Positions 1-6,369 are shown, counted from the first letter of the stretch. The stretch: 9,384 nucleotides of DNA from Caldisericota bacterium (GCA_013152825.1 JAADFP010000017.1:1-9384); one strand, 5' to 3'. Translations and numbers: made by a program. Notes: generated by a model from the sequence alone, not told the origin.

Positions 1-123
1 GGGGCAGGTAGAGAAGCAGCCATTCGCTCACTTCAAACTGCGGGGCTGAACGTGGTAATGATTAGAGATGTTACTCCTATACCTCATAATGGGTGTAGGC
101 CACCGAAGAGAAGAAGGGTATAA
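1..123 (+). CDS. rpsK: 30S ribosomal protein S11, C-terminal part
   Basis: The window opens inside this gene. The visible 40 residues are the C-terminal end of ribosomal protein S11, which forms part of the 30S platform and contacts 16S rRNA near the decoding site. The recognisable features are the GAGREAAIRSLQ helix, the 'VVMIRDVTPIPHNGCRPPKRRR' type tail (DVTPxPHNGCRPPKRRRV, basic rRNA-binding end) and a TAA stop. The start lies outside the window. The next gene, rpsD, begins after a 2-nt gap, as in the usual bacterial rpsM-rpsK-rpsD-rpoA-rplQ operon. The purine-rich AGAAGAAGGG at the end of this gene doubles as the Shine-Dalgarno sequence of rpsD. The assignment is secure; only the 5' part is missing, because of the window edge. 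Confidence 0.96.
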   Translation, partial: GAGREAAIRSLQTAGLNVVMIRDVTPIPHNGCRPPKRRRV

Positions 124-125
124 AC

Positions 126-738
126 ATGGGAAGATATATTGGTGCTTCATGTAGATTGTGTAGAAGGGAAGGCGGGAAGTTATATCTTAAAGGTACTCGC
201 TGTGAGTGCTCTGGAAAACCGGGGCAATAGAACTCCTGGAGTTCAGGGAGACCGCTTTAGGAAACTATCCGATTATGGAGTGCGGCTCAGAGAAAAACAG
301 AAATTGAAAAGAATCTATGGAATGAGAGAGAAACAATTTCGTCGCTTGTTTGGAGAAGCCTCCAGGAGAAAAGGAGTCACAGGAGAGATTTTCCTTATTC
401 TCCTGGAAAGAAGATTTGACAATATAGTCTATCGTATGGGAATGGCTTCCAGTCGTAAAGAAGCAAGGCAATTGATTACTCATGGCTTTTTCCTGGTTAA
501 TGGAAAGATACTCAACATACCTTCTTACCTGGTTAAGGAGGGAGATGTGATAGAAGTGAAGAAAAGCAAGCAAGATAAAATAAAAGAGATATTAGAAAGA
601 GTGCCTACCCGGACAGTACCTGTCTGGTTGGAAGTAAATATGGAGAAATTTGTGGGTAAAGTGTTGCGCTTCCCTCTCAGGGAGGAAATAGACATTCCTG
701 TGGAAGAGCATATGGTCGTGGAATTGTACTCGCGATAA
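126..738 (+). CDS. rpsD: 30S ribosomal protein S4, reading frame disrupted near the N-terminus
   Basis: S4 is a primary 16S rRNA-binding protein and 30S assembly initiator. The natural start is ATG 126, 2 nt after rpsK. It gives MGRYIGASCRLCRREGG, the typical S4 N-terminus with Cys9 and Cys12 of the zinc-binding form, then KLYLKGTRCEC. That frame stops at TAG 228-230. The rest of S4 is in the +1 frame: an ALENRGNRTPG segment (counterpart of the usual C-A-x-E-x-R-x-x-P-P-G), LSDYGVRLREKQK, the S4 RNA-binding domain (LLERRFDNIVYRMG, ARQLITHGFFLVNG), and the normal ending VVELYSR before TAA. The switch must occur around 195-215, next to the third and fourth cysteines. A net two-base loss or one-base gain would cause it. 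S4 is essential, so a sequencing or assembly error is the likeliest cause; a true frameshift is less likely. Starting at ATG 139 in the second frame gives a nonsense N-terminus. Identity is certain, the intact frame is not. Confidence 0.9.
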
Positions 739-768
739 TTTAATTAAATACCTTTAAAGGGGGAAAAT

Positions 769-1716
769 ATGCTTAAAGAGATAGATTTTGTTATGCCGGA
801 AAAATTTAACTGGGAGAAATTGACCGCTATTTATGGGAAATTTGTAGTGGAGCCTCTGGAAAGGGGTTATGCTACTACTGTAGGAAATGCACTCAGGCGA
901 GTTCTCCTTTCTTCTATTCCGGGATGTGCGATTACTCAGGTAAAAATAGAAGGTGCTCAGCACGAGTTTTCCACTCTTCAGGGAGTGAAAGAAGATATCC
1001 CGGAAATTATCAATAATCTAAAACATGTAATAATAAAATTACATGTACCGGGTTCAGAAACACTTACTATTGATGTAGAAGAAGAAGGGGAAGTAAGAGC
1101 CAATGACATCAAGGGGAGTGAAAACGTAGAGATTCTTAATCCGCATCTTCATATTGCTACCTTGTCCTCGGGAGGCAAATTCAAGGCAGAACTGGTGGCA
1201 GAGTGGGGTAAGGGATTTTCTCTCCACGAGAGGACGAAGGAAAAGGAAGATACCCCCATTGGAGTTATCTTCCTGGATGCAGTATTTTCCCCGGTTAAAA
1301 AAGTAAGCTATAGTATGGAAAATACCCGCGTAGGAGAAGTTACTGATTACGAAAGGTTAATCATGGAGATATGGACAAATGGGGTAACCACACCGCAAGA
1401 AGCCCTGGGTAAAGCAGTGGATATCCTGATAAACCATTTTCGGTTCCTTATTGGAGAGAAGACAGTACAGAAAGAAGAAAAAAATGTTGCAGAGGAGGAG
1501 TCAACAGCGCGTAAGGAAATACTCAATAAAAATATTGACGAATTTAACCTTTCTGAGAGAGTTATCAACACGCTCCATGCCCAGGAGATATATACTGTAG
1601 GTGATTTAATCAAGAAGAAAGAGAAGGAGCTCATGGAGCAGAAGAATTTTGGCAGGAAATCCTTGGAAGAGATAGAAAGGCTTCTAAAAGGGCTCAACCT
1701 ATCGCTGAAAAAGTAA
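769..1716 (+). CDS. rpoA: DNA-directed RNA polymerase subunit alpha
   Basis: The alpha subunit dimerises to scaffold RNA polymerase assembly and contacts UP elements and activators. At 315 residues it has the normal family length. The N-terminal domain (about 1-230) carries the diagnostic FVVEPLERGYATTVGNALRR block (residues 25-44) followed by LLSSIPG, and the HEFSTLQGVKED segment (residues 65-76) of the assembly surface. An acidic, lysine-rich linker spans about 231-253. The C-terminal domain (254-315) has the helix-hairpin-helix fold with IDEFNLSERVINTL, YTVGDL and NFGRKSLEEI, which corresponds to the DNA- and activator-contacting region. The start at 769 is supported by AAGGGGG at 757-763. 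It lies 30 nt after rpsD and 10 nt before rplQ, in the standard operon order, so it is co-transcribed with the ribosomal genes. Nothing in it looks damaged. Confidence 0.98.
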   Translation: MLKEIDFVMPEKFNWEKLTAIYGKFVVEPLERGYATTVGNALRRVLLSSIPGCAITQVKIEGAQHEFSTLQGVKEDIPEIINNLKHVIIKLHVPGSETLTIDVEEEGEVRANDIKGSENVEILNPHLHIATLSSGGKFKAELVAEWGKGFSLHERTKEKEDTPIGVIFLDAVFSPVKKVSYSMENTRVGEVTDYERLIMEIWTNGVTTPQEALGKAVDILINHFRFLIGEKTVQKEEKNVAEEESTARKEILNKNIDEFNLSERVINTLHAQEIYTVGDLIKKKEKELMEQKNFGRKSLEEIERLLKGLNLSLKK

Positions 1717-1726
1717 GGAGTCTATT

Positions 1727-2107
1727 ATGCGGCATCGTAGAAAGATCAGGAAATTGGGTAGAGATTTTCAACATCGCAGACTGATGCTTAAGAATTTATT
1801 TACTAGTTTATTGGATAAAGAGAAAATAAAAACCACCGAAGCAAGGGCAAAAGAATTGGTGAAGCTGGCGGATAAGTTGATAGAAACAGCTAAAAGTGGT
1901 GACCTCCATGCGCGTAGACAGGTGGCCAGATATATTACCAGCAAGGAAGTCTATAAAAAATTCTTTGGCGAATTACTGCCGGCACTTTCTTCCCGGGTAG
2001 GAGGCCATGTTCGTATGGTGCGTCTGGGACACAGAAAGGGTGATGGTGCAATGATTTCGCAGGTGGAATTGATTAAAGAAGCTACAGAAAAAGGAAAGAG
2101 CAAGTAA
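1727..2107 (+). CDS. rplQ: 50S ribosomal protein L17
   Basis: L17 binds 23S rRNA near the exit-tunnel side of the large subunit. The 126-residue protein opens with MRHRRKIRKLGRDFQHRRLM, the hallmark basic N-terminus of the family. It continues with LKNLFTSLLDKEKIKTTEARAKE and the KLADKLIETAKSGD helix, and ends with the conserved RVGGHVRMVRLGHRKGDGA type segment (VRLG.RKGDGA) before a lysine-rich tail. The start is fixed by AAGGAG at 1715-1720, with a 6-nt spacer, overlapping the end of rpoA. It is the last gene of the ribosomal/alpha operon. A hairpin follows within 3 nt of the stop (2110-2145), then an unrelated redox gene. Confidence 0.97.
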   Translation: MRHRRKIRKLGRDFQHRRLMLKNLFTSLLDKEKIKTTEARAKELVKLADKLIETAKSGDLHARRQVARYITSKEVYKKFFGELLPALSSRVGGHVRMVRLGHRKGDGAMISQVELIKEATEKGKSK

Positions 2108-2109
2108 AT

Positions 2110-2145
2110 GGGAGATAATGGGTAACTTCGTTACCTGATTATCCC
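2110..2145 (+). terminator. imperfect hairpin closing the ribosomal/alpha operon
   Basis: GGTAAC (2121-2126) and GTTACC (2130-2135) form a perfect 6-bp stem around TTC. The arms continue outwards imperfectly (GGGAGATAAT on the left against TGATTATCCCC on the right), giving about 15 bp with bulges. It begins 3 nt after the rplQ stop, where an operon terminator is expected. No U-run follows (the next bases are CTGCGTAATA), so it may be an attenuator, processing site or weak terminator rather than a classical intrinsic terminator. This matters because the downstream etfA has no obvious promoter and could depend on read-through. Confidence 0.45.
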
Positions 2146-2168
2146 CTGCGTAATAAGATCATAGAATC

Positions 2169-3356
2169 ATGGGACTAAAAATTATTCTTGATAAATGCAC
2201 AGGGTGTGGTAAATGTGTGAAGGTTTGTCCGATAAATGCACTCAGGTTAGAAGATAAAAAAGTAGTGCTATTGCCGCATTGCAACCTCTGCGGGATATGT
2301 GTGGAAGCCTGCAGGTTTGATGCTATAGAAATAGAGATAAAAGAAGAAAGAAAAGACAGCCTTTACCGCGGGGTCTGGGTTTACGGAGAGAAGAAAGATT
2401 CTACTGTACATCCTGTAACCCTTGAGCTTCTGGGGATAGGAAGGAAGCTTGCAGATAAACTTGATGTGGAACTTTCGGTAGTGTGGATAGGTGAAGGGGA
2501 GGAAATAGCAGACTTACTTGGAGAATATGGAGCAGACAGAGTCTACGAAATACAGCATGAGTTACTGAAAACCCAGGAGATAGGTTATTACACCCGGGCA
2601 GTAGCTGATCTGGCCGCGGAAAAAATGCCCGAGATATTTCTGGTGGGAGCTACGAGCTGGGGAAGAACACTTGCCCCTCGGGTAGCCGCGCGCTTAAAAA
2701 CTGGCCTTACTGCTGATTGTACCGAACTGGACGTTGACCTGGAAAAGCGGGTGCTTTTGCAGACCCGGCCTGCTTTTGGCGGCAACATAATGGCTACTAT
2801 TCTTACTCCCTATCATCGGCCCCAGATGACTACGGTCAGGCCCCATGTGATGAAAAAACCGGAGCCTTCTACCGGGAGAAAAGCAAAACTGGAAAAAGTT
2901 ATCCCTACACTTTCTGCAGAAGACAAATTGACAGAATTCAAAGGGGTAATAAAAGTAGAAGAAGAAACGGTTGATTTGCAGGAAGCAGAAATCATTGTCT
3001 CGGGTGGAAGAGGATTAGGAAAACCAGAAAACTTTTCTCTAATCAGGGAGCTTGCACATCTTCTGGGAGGAGCGGTAGGAGCCTCTCGGGCTACCGTGGA
3101 TGCAGGCTGGATTCCTTCCTATCATCAGGTAGGGCAAACCGGAAAAACAGTGCAACCCAAACTTTACATTGCTGTGGGTATTTCGGGAGCTATTCAACAC
3201 CTGGTAGGCATGAGATCTTCCGATATAATAGTGGCTATCAACAAAGACCCGGAAGCTCCCATTTTCCAGGTAGCTACTTACGGTATAGTGGGTGACTTCC
3301 TGGAAGTTGTCCCTGCTCTTATAAAGCAATTAAAACAGCGGAAATCTGGTAGTTAA
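2169..3356 (+). CDS. etfA: electron transfer flavoprotein alpha subunit with N-terminal 2[4Fe-4S] ferredoxin domain
   Basis: EtfA binds FAD and, with EtfB, passes electrons between acyl-CoA or hydroxyacid dehydrogenases and ferredoxin, NAD or quinone. This 395-residue version carries a bacterial ferredoxin domain at residues 1-60: C10, C13, C16, C20-P and C38, C41, C44, C48 are two complete [4Fe-4S] motifs. The EtfA N-terminal domain follows (about 65-255), and then the FAD domain with SGGRGLG (278-284), GASRATVDAGW (304-314), GQTGKTV (322-328), GISG (337-340), AINKDPEAPIF and YGIVGD. Ferredoxin-EtfA fusions are known from bifurcating or confurcating lactate dehydrogenase and caffeyl-CoA reductase Etf complexes of anaerobes. 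No etfB or dehydrogenase is adjacent in the window: rplQ is upstream and rubrerythrin downstream. The start at 2169 gives the expected ferredoxin N-terminus but has no clear Shine-Dalgarno sequence. Family assignment is secure; the partner and direction of electron flow are unknown. Confidence 0.95.
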   Translation: MGLKIILDKCTGCGKCVKVCPINALRLEDKKVVLLPHCNLCGICVEACRFDAIEIEIKEERKDSLYRGVWVYGEKKDSTVHPVTLELLGIGRKLADKLDVELSVVWIGEGEEIADLLGEYGADRVYEIQHELLKTQEIGYYTRAVADLAAEKMPEIFLVGATSWGRTLAPRVAARLKTGLTADCTELDVDLEKRVLLQTRPAFGGNIMATILTPYHRPQMTTVRPHVMKKPEPSTGRKAKLEKVIPTLSAEDKLTEFKGVIKVEEETVDLQEAEIIVSGGRGLGKPENFSLIRELAHLLGGAVGASRATVDAGWIPSYHQVGQTGKTVQPKLYIAVGISGAIQHLVGMRSSDIIVAINKDPEAPIFQVATYGIVGDFLEVVPALIKQLKQRKSGS

Positions 3357-3657
3357 TCCCCGGTATCTAAACCTACTCGCAAATTTATCCGGTACAACAA
3401 TGCAAAAACCCTGTTACACTAGCTAAAATGATAATGTCCCGTTTGTCCAAAGCACTTAACTTTTCCCTGGATTACATTACACCAAATTTTTTAAGAATCA
3501 AATCCTGGATTTTCTCAAGATTTACCGGTAAAGCCCAGGAAAAATTATTTTCGTGATCTCTAAGATGGGCAAGTTACCATAGTTGGTTGCTTGATTAGCA
3601 GGAGAATGATAGAATGAAAGGAGAAAAAATTTATAGAAATGATAGAAGGGAGGGAGT
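3357..3657 (+). other. non-coding region upstream of rubrerythrin with palindrome and repeated pairing arms
   Basis: No convincing coding sequence is present in these 301 bases. Visible structure includes a perfect 12-nt palindrome TTTACCGGTAAA at 3521-3532, nested between TCCTGG (3503-3508) and CCAGGA (3535-3540), which can pair around it. A second copy of the left arm lies upstream: CCTGGATT occurs at 3466-3473 and again at 3504-3511, so CCAGGAAAA could pair with either. The region ends in an AG-rich stretch carrying the rubrerythrin ribosome-binding site. It could hold an operator or a terminator for etfA; no known riboswitch class is recognised. Confidence 0.5.
3587..3615 (+). promoter_or_regulatory. 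possible sigma-70-type promoter for rubrerythrin
   Basis: TTGCTT (3587-3592) and TAGAAT (3610-3615) are separated by 17 nt. The -10 box matches the consensus in 5 of 6 positions and the -35 in 3 of 6. Transcription would start near 3622, about 35 nt before the rubrerythrin ATG, leaving room for the good Shine-Dalgarno sequence at 3646-3655. The weak -35 suggests an activator, an alternative sigma factor or a chance match. The palindrome at 3521-3532 lies about 55 nt upstream, an activator-like distance. Confidence 0.35.
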
Positions 3658-4242
3658 ATGAAGAATACAATTGAGAATTTAGCCAAGGCATTTATCGGCG
3701 AGAGCCAGGCCAGGAACCGCTATACTTTTTACTCAAAAGTGGCCAGAAAAGAAGGGTTTCAACAGATTGCCGAGATTTTCCTGCTTACCGCGGATAACGA
3801 GAAAGAGCATGCCAGCTGGCTTTTTAAGTTAATTAATGAGTTAAAGAAGAAAACGGAAGAGAACCTGGATGAAATCAAGGTAGAGGCAGGCGCACCCACT
3901 ATTCTTGCCAGTACTGCGGATAATTTAAAAGCAGCTATTGCCGGTGAGAACTACGAACACACGGAAATGTACCCGGAATTTGCCAATACGGCGGAAGAAG
4001 AAGGTCTCGTAGAAATTGCCAACAGGTTAAGGGCAATTGCCACGGCGGAAAAACACCACGAAGAGAGATTCAAAAAAATATTGAAAGAGGTAGAGGCTGG
4101 AACAGTCTTTAAGAAAGAAAAAGAAGTATGGTGGGTTTGCCGTGAGTGTGGATACGTGCAATTTGGCACAGAGCCTCCCGAAAAGTGCCCTTCTTGCGGC
4201 CACGACCGGAGTTTCTACCAGGTAAAGTGTGAAGAGTTCTAA
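3658..4242 (+). CDS. rbr: rubrerythrin
   Basis: Rubrerythrin is a cytoplasmic NADH-linked peroxidase that removes hydrogen peroxide in anaerobes. The 194-residue protein has the classical two-domain layout. The N-terminal four-helix diiron domain (1-140) shows E15, E48 and H51 (in NEKEH), E97 and E100 (GENYEH), E131 and H134 (AEKHH). These are spaced as in the Desulfovibrio enzyme (33, 3, 3 and 3 residue intervals). The C-terminal rubredoxin domain holds the Fe(Cys)4 site, C161-x2-C164 and C177-x2-C180. The start is fixed by AAGGGAGGGAG directly upstream of ATG 3658. It is flanked by non-coding regions on both sides, so it is probably monocistronic. All ligand residues are present, so it should be functional. 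It fits the redox theme of the neighbouring ferredoxin-EtfA. Confidence 0.97.
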   Translation: MKNTIENLAKAFIGESQARNRYTFYSKVARKEGFQQIAEIFLLTADNEKEHASWLFKLINELKKKTEENLDEIKVEAGAPTILASTADNLKAAIAGENYEHTEMYPEFANTAEEEGLVEIANRLRAIATAEKHHEERFKKILKEVEAGTVFKKEKEVWWVCRECGYVQFGTEPPEKCPSCGHDRSFYQVKCEEF

Positions 4243-4272
4243 TTGCTTTGGGCAAATAATAGAATTCCTTTC

Positions 4273-4424
4273 CCTGCAAGATAGGATTATACTGAAAAAA
4301 CTTTCTGACTTATCACTTTCTATTGGCGGGTGATGTTTACCCCGATGCTGGAATGCCTCTCCCGATAGGAGCCAGGAGGCAAGGGTAACCGTTCCAATAA
4401 AGTCCCATCCTTTGCAGGTAGGAT
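4273..4424 (+). ncRNA. candidate structured RNA, class not recognised
   Basis: A dense set of complementary segments lies in this intergenic stretch. CCTGCAA plus AGGAT (4273-4279 and 4283-4287) can pair with ATCCT plus TTGCAGG (contiguous at 4407-4418), giving a 12-bp helix with a 3-nt bulge that closes the domain. Inside it are TTACCC (4337-4342) with GGGTAA (4383-4388), TGCCTC (4354-4359) with GAGGCA (4376-4381), and CTCC or TCC with GGAG around CGATA (4359-4371). Two alternative pairings exist: ATCCT with AGGAT as a local hairpin (4407-4411 with 4420-4424), and GGGT (4328-4331) with ACCC (4339-4342). Nested helices with exclusive alternatives are what a riboswitch or regulatory RNA looks like, but no known class is recognised. 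It could also be a small RNA or a remnant of a mobile element. Strand is assumed to be plus because the genes on both sides are on plus. Confidence 0.4.
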
Positions 4425-4456
4425 ATAGTTTTCTTGACACACTGTTTATTTACCTG

Positions 4457-4488
4457 AGGCGAAGCCTGCCCATCTCCAGTGGGAGATG
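4457..4488 (+). other. two tandem short hairpins
   Basis: AGGC-GAA-GCCT (4457-4467) is immediately followed by CATCTCC-AGTG-GGAGATG (4471-4488), a perfect 7-bp stem with a 4-nt loop. No T-run follows on plus and none is obvious on minus, so this is not a classical intrinsic terminator. It may belong to the same structured element as 4273-4424 or end its transcript. Confidence 0.4.
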
Positions 4489-4535
4489 ATGCATAGTGAA
4501 ACATATAAATCTATGTAGTATCCAGGACTTCTATT

Positions 4536-4544
4536 TGATATAAT
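4536..4544 (+). promoter_or_regulatory. extended -10 promoter immediately before the URO-D-like gene
   Basis: TGATATAAT is a full extended -10 element: TGn followed by a perfect TATAAT at 4539-4544. There is no good -35 at 16-18 nt upstream, which is usual for extended -10 promoters. The hexamer ends 6 nt before ATG 4551, so transcription would begin at or next to the start codon, giving a leaderless mRNA. In agreement, there is no Shine-Dalgarno sequence at a usable distance; the nearest AGGA is at 4524-4527, upstream of the promoter. Confidence 0.45.
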
Positions 4545-4550
4545 CTTGCT

Positions 4551-5666
4551 ATGAATATTCCTCTAAAAAATCCTGCGCCGGATGTGGATGAGTTAAGGGA
4601 AGTTATACTGAGACGGAGGAAGCCCTCCCGCGTGCATGTAGCCGAATTGCATATAGACGAGGAAGTTGTAAAATACATCACCGAAAAGATATTGAATCGA
4701 AAGTGGGTAGAACCTGTACCTGAAGACAGGAAAACCCAGGAAGCTTGCCTGGATAACAATATAGAAGTATACTACCGACTGGGCTTTGACTGTGTTCGTC
4801 TCGGTTCAGCATTTCGTTTCTCTGCCAATATACCTTTTGTGTCTTTTAGTAGAGTAGGAGAAGATACCGCAAACCTTGCCAGAAAAGAGAGAAAATGGAC
4901 TGAGGAAGGGAGGGGAGTAATAGGTTCCTGGGAAGATTTTGAGAAATATCCCTGGCCGTCGGTGGAAAGCCTGGATTTGTGGCCGTTTGAGTATCTCTCT
5001 AAGAATTTGCCGGAGGGGATGGGTATATGGGTCTGCCTTACCCAGGGTGTTCTGGAATTAGTTCTAAATAAACTGCTGGGGTATGAGTCTTTCAGTTTTC
5101 TTCTCTACGACGAGCCCGAATTGGTTAAGGCAGTTTTTGACCGGGTAGGCCAGATTATCTACAATGGTTACCGACAGGTTATAGGTCTGGAAAAAGTAGT
5201 GGGGTTTTTCCAGGGTGATGATATGGGGTTCAAGACTTCTACGCTGGTTTCTCCTGCGGTTTTAAGAGAATATGTTCTGCCCTGGCACAAGAGATTTGCA
5301 GAGCTGGCACATGAGCATGGACTTTTGTATGTGCTTCATTCCTGCGGTAACCTGGAAGCTATAATGGAAGATTTGATAGAAGAGGTAAAAATAGATGCCA
5401 AGCATTCATTTGAAGATACCATTATGCCAGTAGCTGATTTTAAAAAGAAATACGGAAATAGAATTGGGGTAATAGGGGGAGTGGATGTAGATAAGTTATG
5501 TCGATTAGAAGAAAAGGCGCTTCGTTTGTATGTGAGAAATATCCTGGATGCCTGTATGCAGGATACGGGTTATGTCTTGGGCTCAGGTAATTCAGTAGCT
5601 AACTATGTGCCGGTTGAGAACTATCTTGTAATGCTGGATGAAGGATTGAATTACCTGTCTAAATAA
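4551..5666 (+). CDS. uroporphyrinogen decarboxylase (URO-D) superfamily protein, corrinoid methyltransferase-like branch
   Basis: The 371-residue protein has the URO-D/MtaA fold (COG0407-type) with WPSVESLDLWPF, the GDDMGFKTS segment (222-230), the VLHSCGN motif (261-267) and the terminal NYVPVENYLVMLDEG. The HxC pair (H263, C265) corresponds to the zinc ligands of methylcobamide:CoM/thiol methyltransferases such as MtaA. The third cysteine ligand, expected in the PGCG-like loop, appears to be Ser345 (GSGNS), so the zinc site may be changed. The haem enzyme HemE is unlikely: the residues and length fit the methyltransferase-like branch, and no haem genes are near. The start at 4551 gives the family's usual N-terminus and has no ribosome-binding site, consistent with a leaderless transcript. 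A HAD protein follows after 27 nt. Substrate is unknown; no corrinoid protein or activase is visible nearby. Confidence 0.85.
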   Translation: MNIPLKNPAPDVDELREVILRRRKPSRVHVAELHIDEEVVKYITEKILNRKWVEPVPEDRKTQEACLDNNIEVYYRLGFDCVRLGSAFRFSANIPFVSFSRVGEDTANLARKERKWTEEGRGVIGSWEDFEKYPWPSVESLDLWPFEYLSKNLPEGMGIWVCLTQGVLELVLNKLLGYESFSFLLYDEPELVKAVFDRVGQIIYNGYRQVIGLEKVVGFFQGDDMGFKTSTLVSPAVLREYVLPWHKRFAELAHEHGLLYVLHSCGNLEAIMEDLIEEVKIDAKHSFEDTIMPVADFKKKYGNRIGVIGGVDVDKLCRLEEKALRLYVRNILDACMQDTGYVLGSGNSVANYVPVENYLVMLDEGLNYLSK

Positions 5667-5693
5667 TTCATAAACTAACACTTAAGAGAGGGA

Positions 5694-6365
5694 ATGAATA
5701 TTCGTGCAATAATATTCGATGGAGACGGTGTCCTATTTGATTCTGAGAAGGTGCATGTAAAAGCATGGGAGCAGGTTTTTGAGAAAATAGGGGTGAAATT
5801 ATCTCTGCAGGACTACGAAGTGGGAACTGGTAATGCGGATAGAGAGTTCCTGGAGATTCTGGTGCAGAGAGGGAAAATACCTGCACGGTGTAGCATAGAG
5901 GCAATACTGAAGGAAAAATTTAATATTCTCATGAGCCTTAGCCATGAGGTAAATCTTTTCCCGGGAGTGAAGGAGATCCTCAAATCTCTTGCCCCGGGAT
6001 ATGCCCTGGCTCTGGCTTCGAATTCACGGCGGGAATTTGTCCTGAAGGTTTTAAAACAGTTTGCCCTGACCGGATACTTTGAGAAAATTATCACCAAGGA
6101 AAATGTTAGGTATCCAAAACCTTCTCCTGAAATATATCTTCTTGCTGCCCGGGAACTCGGAGTTAATCCCGCCGAGTGTGTGGTGATAGAGGATTCTGTG
6201 GTGGGAATAGAAGCAGCAAAGAAGGCAGGCGCTGTATGCCTTGCCGTTACTCATACATTTCCCGTATATTCCCTGGGGAAAGCGGATGCAGTTCTTCCGG
6301 TACTTTCCCGGGAAGAGATTGAAAAGGCGATTGCTCGCCTGGCCATGTGTCCGTCATACGTATAG
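5694..6365 (+). CDS. HAD-superfamily hydrolase, beta-phosphoglucomutase/sugar-phosphatase-like
   Basis: A cytoplasmic haloacid dehalogenase-type phosphotransferase of 223 residues. All four motifs are visible: FDGDGVLFDSE with nucleophile D9 and acid/base D11, ASNS (S109) as motif II, K142 in YPKPSPEIY as motif III, and VIEDSVVGIEAAKKAG with E166-D167 as motif IV. A helical cap (about 16-85) lies between motifs I and II, which places it in subfamily I with beta-phosphoglucomutase, phosphoglycolate phosphatase and small sugar phosphatases. The exact substrate cannot be read from sequence. GAGAGGG lies close upstream of ATG 5694. The gene follows the URO-D-like gene by 27 nt and is probably in its operon. 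A dyad (6351-6369) spans the stop codon. It faces a sugar isomerase/RLP pair across a convergent intergenic region, so a role on a phosphorylated sugar of the same pathway is possible but unproven. Confidence 0.9.
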   Translation: MNIRAIIFDGDGVLFDSEKVHVKAWEQVFEKIGVKLSLQDYEVGTGNADREFLEILVQRGKIPARCSIEAILKEKFNILMSLSHEVNLFPGVKEILKSLAPGYALALASNSRREFVLKVLKQFALTGYFEKIITKENVRYPKPSPEIYLLAARELGVNPAECVVIEDSVVGIEAAKKAGAVCLAVTHTFPVYSLGKADAVLPVLSREEIEKAIARLAMCPSYV

Positions 6366-6369
6366 ACGG
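6351..6369 (+). other. inverted repeat over the HAD gene stop codon
   Basis: CCGTC (6351-6355) and GACGG (6365-6369) flank ATACGTATA, itself nearly palindromic. The dyad includes the last codons and the TAG stop. It has no trailing U-run on plus. It may be a weak terminator or transcript-stabilising hairpin for the URO-D/HAD operon. Confidence 0.3.

Noticed and set aside
139..738. S4 reading frame beginning at ATG 139
   Set aside because: Its first 20 or so residues are unlike S4, while the overlapping frame from ATG 126 gives the exact S4 N-terminus. The real gene begins at 126 and changes frame.
2162..2167. TAGAAT as a -10 box for etfA
   Set aside because: It ends 1 nt before the ATG, so the transcript would begin inside the gene, and no good -35 is present.
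4325..4380. Fluoride (crcB-type) riboswitch, suggested by GGGTGATG followed by an ACCC arm
   Set aside because: The GTTC and AACCGC core and the downstream pseudoknot partner are not present, and the flanking genes are not fluoride-related.
4434..4439. Perfect -35 box TTGACA
   Set aside because: No -10-like hexamer lies 16-18 nt downstream (the sequence there is GGCGAA), so it is not called a promoter.
4027..4440. Minus-strand open frame of 137 codons
   Set aside because: Half of it is antisense to rubrerythrin. The remainder covers the structured intergenic segment, the protein looks low-complexity and no ribosome-binding site or family signature is visible.
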